This document shows positions 6,481 through 11,313 of a stretch of DNA of 11,313 nucleotides, piece after piece. The stretch lies in NCBI GenBank assembly GCA_023392225.1, contig JAEVZM010000296.1:1-11313 (forward strand). Reading direction: 5' to 3'. Positions within the stretch are counted from its first letter, which is position 1, and each line of letters opens with the position of its first letter. Position numbers and translations under genes: made by a program. The notes under the pieces are model-generated. The model was given only the letters and a program-made list of their open reading frames with translations, searched no databases and had not been told where the DNA came from. Origin of the DNA: Pseudomonadota bacterium. GTDB taxonomy: Bacteria > Pseudomonadota > Alphaproteobacteria > Rhizobiales > Kaistiaceae.

Positions 6481-7263
6481 TCAGAGCCAGTAGGCCAGGC
6501 GGTGCCGCGTCAGCGACATCGCGTAGAGGCCGACCAGGGTCGCCACCACGGCGAGGCCCAAGGCGACCAGCCATGTCTCGAGCGGAGGAACGATGCCGAG
6601 CATCGGGTCGCGCACGATGGCGATGAGATAGGCGAAGGGGTTGAGCATCACGATGATGTCGGCATGGCCGCCCAGCCGGTCCGAGCCCCACATCACCGGC
6701 GTGATGAAGAACAGGATGGTGACGAGGGACCCGATGATCGGCGGAATGTCCCGGTAGCGAACGCTGGCGATGCCGAGCGTCATGGCGATCCAGAAGCCGA
6801 TATAGGCGTTGATGGCGATGGCGGGGATCACGAGCAGCGCCGCAGGGGTGATGCCGACGTTGAAGACGATCCAGACGATCACCACCACGATCGCGTTGTG
6901 GGCGAGGATCATCAGCTCCCGGGTGACCAGGCGATAGGCGTGCACGCTGATCGGAAACAGCCGCTGCTGCATGGTCGAGGACGAGGCGATGAAGGTCGTG
7001 CAGCCGCCGATCAGCATGGCGGAGAGGAACATCCACGTCACGTAGGAGACGGTGAGCCGGGGCATGTACTCGGAGATCGGCTGGCCGAAGATGCCAGCAT
7101 AGACAACGCCGATGCCGAGGACGAACAGCGCGACGCTGAGCGTGATCCAGAACTGGCCGATCTTGGAGCGCCGGTAGCGTGCCCGGATGTCGTTCCAGGC
7201 CATGGTCCACCAGTAGTCCCGGTAGGACAGCCCGTCGACAACGTCACGCCAGGCGGTCTCCAC
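6481..7263 (-). CDS. wzm: Polysaccharide/O-antigen ABC exporter, permease
   Basis: This 260-residue ABC-2 type permease is the membrane partner of the downstream ATPase. About six membrane helices are visible, roughly at residues 38-60, 72-93, 116-138, 143-166, 175-193 and 229-250. Family landmarks are WWTMAWNDIRARYRRSKIG near the N-terminus (the amphipathic interface helix), VRYRDIPPI (168-176) in the centre, and LNPFAYLIAIVRDP (207-220). The start is a GTG at 7263 with GAGAAGG about 7 bases before it; the next in-frame Met (residue 21) would cut into the conserved interface helix. It is the first gene of a two-gene minus-strand unit and is divergent from galE. No glycosyltransferase lies in the window, so the exported glycan cannot be named. 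Assignment to Wzm rather than KpsM is tentative. Confidence 0.92.
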   Translation of the reverse strand: METAWRDVVDGLSYRDYWWTMAWNDIRARYRRSKIGQFWITLSVALFVLGIGVVYAGIFGQPISEYMPRLTVSYVTWMFLSAMLIGGCTTFIASSSTMQQRLFPISVHAYRLVTRELMILAHNAIVVVIVWIVFNVGITPAALLVIPAIAINAYIGFWIAMTLGIASVRYRDIPPIIGSLVTILFFITPVMWGSDRLGGHADIIVMLNPFAYLIAIVRDPMLGIVPPLETWLVALGLAVVATLVGLYAMSLTRHRLAYWL

Positions 7264-7523
7264 TTAGCAACCTTCTCAGCGAGCTTCGCGGGCTCGGGCC
7301 CGCACATGGGGTTGGCGATACCCACTCGCCCCGGGCGATGCAAGCACCATGAGCGCGTGACCGGGCGCGGCAGTTTGCGCGGGAAAGGGCCTAGCCGTGC
7401 GGCTTCAGGTCGCGTAGATCGACCGCCGATGTCCGCCGATGGCCCGGGCTTTCCCCGGCCGTTGCGGCGACGACCGCCCGGCCGGGGATGCGCCCCGGCG
7501 GCGGCAGGCGAGGAGCGAAGCGA
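7264..7523. promoter_or_regulatory. Divergent control region between exporter and galE
   Basis: This 260-base gap separates the minus-strand exporter from plus-strand galE and must hold both promoters. I found no convincing -35/-10 pair and no EcfG box. It is rich in dyads: GCGGGC-TCGG-GCCCGC at 7288-7303, TCGCCC-C-GGGCGA at 7326-7338, and a large hairpin at 7452-7488. A tandem CCGCCGATG repeat lies at 7423-7431 and 7433-7441. The galE ribosome site AGGAG is at 7511-7515. Confidence 0.5.
7452..7488 (+). promoter_or_regulatory. Extended hairpin in the galE leader
   Basis: TCCCCGGCCG (7452-7461) and CGGCCGGGGA (7479-7488) are perfect 10-base inverted arms. Inside them GCGG (7464-7467) pairs with CCGC (7474-7477) around CGACGA. 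This gives a 14-bp stem interrupted only by a TT/C internal loop. It ends 22 bases before the galE ribosome site, so it would sit in the leader RNA if the promoter is further upstream. There is no T-run. It could attenuate or stabilise the message, or be a protein-binding dyad. Confidence 0.45.
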
Positions 7524-8510
7524 ATGGCGGTCCTGGTCACCGGCGGAGCGGGATTCATCGGCAGCCACATGGTGATGAACCTGGTGGATGCCGGCGAGGA
7601 GGTCGTGGTCATCGACAATCTTTCGACCGGCGTCGACTGGGCGGTCGACGGGCACGCCGCGCTGATCCAGGGCGACGTCGGCGACATGGCGCTGGTGCGC
7701 GGGGTGATCGACCGGTACGGGGTCCGCGAGATCATCCACTTCGCCGGGTCGATCGTGGTGTCGGAGTCGGTGGCCGAGCCGCTCCGCTACTACGCCAACA
7801 ATGCCTGCAGCTCCCGCAACCTGATCGAGGCAGCGGTCGCCGGCGGCGTCAAGCACCTGATCTTCTCGTCGACCGCCGCGGTCTACGGCATGTCTGGACA
7901 GGCGCCGGTGGTCGAGGAGACGCCGCTCCAGCCGATTTCGCCCTATGGCCGCTCGAAGCTGATGACCGAGTGGATGATCGCCGACGCGGCGAAGGTCCAT
8001 CCCTTCACCTATGGCGTGCTCCGCTATTTCTGCGTCGCCGGGGCGGACCCGAACGGGCGGGCCGGGGAATCCACTGCGGTCGCCACCCACCTGATCAAGA
8101 TCGCCAGCCAGACGGCGCTGGGTCGCCGGCCACAGATGGAGATCTACGGCACCGACTACGACACGCCGGACGGGACCGGCGTGCGCGACTACATCCACGT
8201 GACCGACCTGGTCGCGGCCCATGCGCTGTTGCTCGCCCGGCTGAGGGCCGGTGGCGAGAGCACCACGCTCAACTGTGCCTATGGCCGTGGCTACTCGGTG
8301 CGGGAGGTGATCGAGACGGTGCGCCGGGTATCGGGGGTGGACTTCGCCGCGGTGGAGGCGCCGCGTCGGCCGGGCGATCCCGCCTACGTGACCGCGACCG
8401 GGGAGAAGATCCGCTCCGTTCTCGGCTGGGAGCCGCGCCACGACGATCTCGAGCAGATCGTCCGCCATTCGCTCGACTGGGAGCGATACCTCATGAGAAG
8501 GAACGCCTGA
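7524..8510 (+). CDS. galE: UDP-glucose 4-epimerase (GalE/ExoB type)
   Basis: This 328-residue extended short-chain dehydrogenase/reductase would interconvert UDP-glucose and UDP-galactose using tightly bound NAD. The NAD-binding motif is TGGAGFIG (6-13). The catalytic set is T117 in SSTAAVYG (115-122), Y141 and K145 in YGRSK. GTGVRDYIHVTDL (218-229) and the C-terminal RRPGDPAYV (281-289) are typical of GalE. The Asn that usually follows RYF, and contacts the UDP-sugar (N179 in E. coli), is Cys here (C170, codon TGC at 8031-8033). The fold and catalysis look intact, but substrate preference may differ. The ATG at 7524 is chosen because AGGAG lies 8 bases upstream and the product then begins MAVLVTGGAGFIG; an in-frame start at 7488 has no such support. 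It probably supplies a sugar nucleotide for the glycan moved by the divergent exporter. Confidence 0.92.
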   Translation: MAVLVTGGAGFIGSHMVMNLVDAGEEVVVIDNLSTGVDWAVDGHAALIQGDVGDMALVRGVIDRYGVREIIHFAGSIVVSESVAEPLRYYANNACSSRNLIEAAVAGGVKHLIFSSTAAVYGMSGQAPVVEETPLQPISPYGRSKLMTEWMIADAAKVHPFTYGVLRYFCVAGADPNGRAGESTAVATHLIKIASQTALGRRPQMEIYGTDYDTPDGTGVRDYIHVTDLVAAHALLLARLRAGGESTTLNCAYGRGYSVREVIETVRRVSGVDFAAVEAPRRPGDPAYVTATGEKIRSVLGWEPRHDDLEQIVRHSLDWERYLMRRNA

Positions 8511-8580
8511 GGTGCCCGGATTGACCGGCCTCCGCCAAGTCTGCGACCCTGCCGGCGGCATGGAAGCGGGAAGGGTATTG

Positions 8581-8619
8581 ATGCAGAGTTTCGCCGCCAG
8601 CGGCTTGGTGCGGGCCTAG
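8581..8619 (+). CDS. Possible 12-codon leader ORF before the phosphotransferase
   Basis: A short frame, MQSFAASGLVRA, starts 6-7 bases after a good purine-rich ribosome site (GGGAAGGG, about 8568-8575) and stops 2 bases before the GTG start of the phosphotransferase, which has no clear ribosome site of its own. An in-frame ATG at 8560 would extend it to 19 codons. It could serve to couple translation to the next gene. The peptide itself resembles nothing I know, and the frame may be fortuitous. Confidence 0.3.
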   Translation: MQSFAASGLVRA

Positions 8620-8621
8620 CC

Positions 8622-9623
8622 GTGCTGCCGGGCGACATCCTCGAGCGCCTGAGGCGGCTGGGACTGGTCGACGCCGATGCGCCGGTCGAGGCCGAGCGGC
8701 TGACCGGTGGGGTCTCCTCCGACATCTGGCGGGTGAGGTCGGGCGGGCGCACGTTCTGCGTCAAGCGCGCGATGGCCAAGCTCGCGGTGAAAGACGACTG
8801 GTTCGCGCCGGTGGAGCGCAACCGCTTCGAGCGGCAGTGGTACGAGCTCGCCTCGGCGCGGGTGCCGGGCTCGGCGCCGAAGGTGCTCGCCCACGACGAC
8901 GAGGCGATGTTCTTCGCCATGGAATGGCTGGACCCGGCCGATCACCGGCTGTGGAAGGCGGATCTGATGGCCGGGGAGGTCGACATCGGCTTCGCCGCCG
9001 CGGTGGGTGCGCGGCTCGCCGCGATCCATCAGGCGACCGCAGGCGACGAGGCCGTCGCCGCCATGTTCCCGACCGGCCCGCTGTTCGAGGCGCTGCGGCT
9101 CGAGCCCTATCTCCGCGCGACCGGCCGCCGCCATCCGGATCTCGCGCCGAAGCTCGAGGCGCTCGCCGACCGCACCGCGGCCACTTCGCTCGCCCTGGTC
9201 CACGGCGACGCGAGCCCCAAGAACATCATGGCCGGTCCGGCCGGTCCGGTGTTCCTCGACGCCGAATGCGCCTGGTACGGCGACCCGGCGTTCGATCTCG
9301 CCTTCTGCCTCAACCACATGCTGCTCAAGTGCCTGGCGGTGCCGGCGGAGGCGGCGGCGTATCTCGCTTCCTTCGACGCGCTCCGCGACGCCTATCTCGA
9401 CGGCGTCGGCTGGGAGCCGCGCGGTGCGCTCGAGGGCCGGGCGGCGGCACTCCTGCCGGGGTTGTTCCTGGCGCGGGTCGATGGCAAATCGCCGGTGGAA
9501 TATGTGACCAGCGATGCCGACCGGGCGCGGGTGCGCCGGGTGGCGGAGCCTCTGGTCGGGACGGCGCCGGAGACGCTCGCCGCGATCCGGGAAGCATGGG
9601 GCAGGGAGATCGGTAGTGGGTAG
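8622..9623 (+). CDS. APH/choline-kinase-fold small-molecule phosphotransferase
   Basis: This 333-residue protein has the aminoglycoside phosphotransferase/choline kinase fold. The family transfers phosphate from ATP to a hydroxyl of a small molecule. The N-lobe has LTGGVSSDIWRV (27-38) and the likely ATP-binding lysine K48 in FCVKRA. The C-lobe has the catalytic loop HGDASPKNIM (194-203, with D196 as base and N201) and the metal-binding segment FLDAEC (211-216), followed by GDPAFDLAF. The substrate cannot be read from the sequence; antibiotic resistance is unlikely given the setting. It starts with GTG in the frame that gives the expected N-terminus (MLPGDILERL). It lies 111 bases after galE, and its last 8 bases overlap the enolase-like gene, so the two are probably made together and may work in one pathway, for example phosphorylating a substrate that the enolase-like protein then dehydrates. 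Confidence 0.88.
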   Translation: MLPGDILERLRRLGLVDADAPVEAERLTGGVSSDIWRVRSGGRTFCVKRAMAKLAVKDDWFAPVERNRFERQWYELASARVPGSAPKVLAHDDEAMFFAMEWLDPADHRLWKADLMAGEVDIGFAAAVGARLAAIHQATAGDEAVAAMFPTGPLFEALRLEPYLRATGRRHPDLAPKLEALADRTAATSLALVHGDASPKNIMAGPAGPVFLDAECAWYGDPAFDLAFCLNHMLLKCLAVPAEAAAYLASFDALRDAYLDGVGWEPRGALEGRAAALLPGLFLARVDGKSPVEYVTSDADRARVRRVAEPLVGTAPETLAAIREAWGREIGSG

Positions 9624-10872
9624 GACGGACATCGCGAAGGTCGTCGGGCGGCGGGTGTGGGATTCCCGCGGTCGGCCGACGGTCGAGGCGGAAGTGACGC
9701 TAGGCGGCGGTGTGGTCGGGCGGGCGATCGCCCCCGCCGGCGCCTCGACGGGCTCGGGCGAGGCCCTCGACCGGCGCGACGGCGGCCCGGCCTTCGGCGG
9801 CTACGACGTCAAGGACGCCGTGGCCGCGGTCAACGGCGAGATCGCCGGTGCGCTGGCCGGTTTCGACGCCACCGACCAGGAATCCGCCGACGAGGCGCTG
9901 ATCGCGCTCGATGGCACCGACAACAAGTCACGCCTCGGCGGCAATGCGATGATCGCCACCTCGCTCGCCGTCGCCCATGCCGCAGCGGCGGCGGAGCGCG
10001 TGCCGCTGTGGCAGTACCTCGCCGGCACCGAGCGGCCGGTGAGCATGCCGCGGCCCGAGATCCAGCTCTTCGGCGGCGGCGCCCATGCCGGCCGGCGGGT
10101 CGACGTCCAGGACTTCATGGTGGTGGCGACCGGCGCGGAGACGTTCGCAGAGGCGCTCGACATGACCGCCGAGGTCTACCGGGCGGCGGGCAAGCTGCTC
10201 GCGGCGCAAGGCAAGCTCGCCGGTGTCGCCGACGAGGGCGGCTACTGGCCGCTCTTCGACACCAACGAGGAGGCGCTCGGGCTCGCCGTCGCGGCGATCG
10301 AGGCGGCCGGCTACCGGCCCGGCGACGAGGTCGCCATCTCGCTCGACATCGCGGCGTCCGACTTCGGCAAGGATGGGCGCTACACGCTCGCCCGCGAGGG
10401 ACGGGTGCTCGATACTGAGGGCATGATCGCGATGCTGCTCGGCTGGCTCGAGCGCTACCCGATCCGCTGGATCGAGGACCCGCTGGCCGAGGATGACGAG
10501 GCCGGGCTGGTCGCCTTCACCGCGGCGGCGAAGGGCGTGCGCGTCGTCGGCGACGACTACCTCGTGACCAATGCGGCGCGGGTCCGCCATGCGGCGGCGG
10601 TCGGGGCGTGCAATACCGCGCTGATCAAGCCGAACCAGGCCGGCACGCTGACCGAGACCCGGGCGGCCTTCGAGGCGGCGCGGGCGGCGGGATGGCACAA
10701 CATCGTCTCGGCCCGGTCGGGCGAGACCGAGGACGTCTCGGTGACCCACCTTGCCGTCGGCTGGTGTGCAGAGATGCTGAAGGTCGGCTCGTTCACCCGC
10801 TCGGAGCGGATGGCGAAATGGAACGAGGGCCTGCGCATCGCCGAGGCGCTCGGCGATCCGCCGCTGGCGTGA
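9616..10872 (+). CDS. Divergent enolase paralog
   Basis: This 418-residue protein has the full enolase fold; enolase itself interconverts 2-phosphoglycerate and PEP. Conserved features are DSRGRPTVEAEV (16-27), the mobile loop GASTGS (42-47), H157, E207 in DEGGY, the metal ligands D244, E287 (WIEDP) and D313 (VGDD), the base K338 (LIKPNQ) and K401 (AKWN). Key changes from housekeeping enolase are the loop NGGEHADNN, which is GGGAHAGRR here (153-161), the catalytic Glu of QEFM replaced by D166, and SHRSGETED replaced by SARSGETED (A366). In yeast numbering these last two are E168D and H373A. A changed substrate or weak enolase activity is therefore likely. The start is GTG at 9616 with GGGAG 7 bases upstream, overlapping the preceding stop by 8 bases. 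A housekeeping eno is expected elsewhere in the genome. Confidence 0.88.
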   Translation: MGRTDIAKVVGRRVWDSRGRPTVEAEVTLGGGVVGRAIAPAGASTGSGEALDRRDGGPAFGGYDVKDAVAAVNGEIAGALAGFDATDQESADEALIALDGTDNKSRLGGNAMIATSLAVAHAAAAAERVPLWQYLAGTERPVSMPRPEIQLFGGGAHAGRRVDVQDFMVVATGAETFAEALDMTAEVYRAAGKLLAAQGKLAGVADEGGYWPLFDTNEEALGLAVAAIEAAGYRPGDEVAISLDIAASDFGKDGRYTLAREGRVLDTEGMIAMLLGWLERYPIRWIEDPLAEDDEAGLVAFTAAAKGVRVVGDDYLVTNAARVRHAAAVGACNTALIKPNQAGTLTETRAAFEAARAAGWHNIVSARSGETEDVSVTHLAVGWCAEMLKVGSFTRSERMAKWNEGLRIAEALGDPPLA

Positions 10873-10971
10873 GGATGTGTTTCTATCAATGCGGGCCGGC
10901 CGCCAACTGGACAGGGTAAGGGCCGCATTCTAGACCTTCGCGTCGCGCATGAGCCCGAGGTTCCAGCCGCT

Positions 10972-11313
10972 ATGCCCACCGTCCTCCTCTCCGGCAAGCT
11001 CCACCCCGACGGCCTGGCCCTGCTACGCGCCCGGGACGACCTGACGCTCGTCCAGATGGATGGCGACGAGCCGGCGGAGTTCGTCGAGAAGCTGCCGGCG
11101 GCCGATGCGCTTCTGCTCCGCACCGCGCCGCTGCCGCGCGAGGCACTGGTCAACGCGCGCCGGCTCAAGGTCGTGTCGCGCCCCGGCGTCGGCTACGACA
11201 ACGTGCCGGTCGACGCGTTGACGGAGATGGGCGTGCCGCTTGCGATCGTCGGCGGTGTCCACTCCGGCACGGTCGCCGAGCATGCGCTCTACCTCCTGCT
11301 CGCCGTCGCCAAG
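10972..11313 (+). CDS. D-2-hydroxyacid dehydrogenase, N-terminal part (cut by window end)
   Basis: The first 114 residues of a D-isomer-specific 2-hydroxyacid dehydrogenase are present, and the frame is still open at the window edge. This family uses NAD(P)H to interconvert 2-hydroxy and 2-keto acids; members include phosphoglycerate, glycerate and hydroxypyruvate enzymes. Seen here are the N-terminal catalytic-domain strand and helix (VLLSGKLHPDGLALL), then VVSRPGVGYDNVPVDAL (67-83), close to the family pattern SRxGVGYDNVD, and GTVAEHALYLLLAVAK (99-114), where the hinge helix begins. The NAD-binding Rossmann domain and the catalytic Arg, Glu and His lie beyond the window. The ATG at 10972 gives the expected N-terminus; the only ribosome-like site is GAGG, 11 bases upstream. 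It follows the enolase-like gene by 99 bases with no clear terminator, so one operon is plausible but not proven. Confidence 0.85.
   Translation, partial: MPTVLLSGKLHPDGLALLRARDDLTLVQMDGDEPAEFVEKLPAADALLLRTAPLPREALVNARRLKVVSRPGVGYDNVPVDALTEMGVPLAIVGGVHSGTVAEHALYLLLAVAK

Noticed and set aside
2906..6494. A 16-base direct repeat, CCTCAGAGCCAGTAGG, at 2906-2921 and 6479-6494
   Set aside because: Both copies are the 3' ends of minus-strand genes whose products end in Tyr-Trp-Leu-stop. The match is explained by shared codons and does not extend further.
8521..8549. TTGACC at 8521-8526 as a promoter for the phosphotransferase
   Set aside because: The -35 match is good, but no acceptable -10 sequence lies 16-18 bases downstream, so I did not call a promoter.
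7038..8561. A 507-codon minus-strand frame over galE and the divergent region
   Set aside because: The opposite strand encodes an intact epimerase with all catalytic motifs. The frame also overlaps the permease gene start in another frame.
8622..9623. Antibiotic resistance (aminoglycoside phosphotransferase)
   Set aside because: Only the broad fold is shared. Translational overlap with an enolase-like gene, ordinary local base composition and no mobile element point to a metabolic kinase.
10873..10971. Terminator between the enolase-like gene and the dehydrogenase
   Set aside because: Only a short GGCCGGCC palindrome (about 10893-10900) is present, with no usable stem-loop and T-run, so the genes may share one transcript.

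Overview
The window is GC-rich (roughly 68-70%) chromosomal DNA with the codon bias, gene families and regulatory signals of an alphaproteobacterium, probably Hyphomicrobiales (Rhizobiales). The pointers are the long glyS with its typical N-terminus, a PRC-barrel gene behind a near-consensus EcfG (general stress sigma factor) promoter, a DUF3096 mini-protein, and a Wzm/Wzt-type exporter. The genus cannot be told from the sequence alone. No tRNA, rRNA, CRISPR array, insertion sequence or phage gene was seen.

Left part (1-4500): glyS (+) is followed after 3 bases by a small four-helix membrane protein. Convergent to these, on the minus strand, is a PRC-barrel protein whose promoter lies in a 159-base divergent region shared with a 49-residue DUF3096 protein (+). 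A strong hairpin separates DUF3096 from a Tat-exported beta-carbonic anhydrase (+).

Middle (4500-7523): on the minus strand lie an AcuI/YhdH-type acryloyl-CoA reductase, convergent to the carbonic anhydrase across a stop-to-stop hairpin, and a two-gene polysaccharide ABC exporter (permease, then ATPase). The ATPase has no carbohydrate-binding domain but carries a Pro/Ala/Arg-rich tail.

Right part (7264-11313): a 260-base divergent region rich in inverted repeats separates the exporter from a plus-strand cluster. The cluster is galE (with an unusual Asn-to-Cys change in the UDP-sugar site), an APH/choline-kinase-fold phosphotransferase, an enolase paralog overlapping it by 8 bases and altered at several active-site positions, and the start of a D-2-hydroxyacid dehydrogenase that runs off the window.

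The most interesting unit is the small-molecule kinase, divergent enolase and 2-hydroxyacid dehydrogenase set beside a polysaccharide exporter and a nucleotide-sugar epimerase. This combination could make or process a phosphorylated three-carbon (glycerate- or PEP-like) acid or an analogue for a surface glycan. That is inference: no substrate is shown by the sequence.
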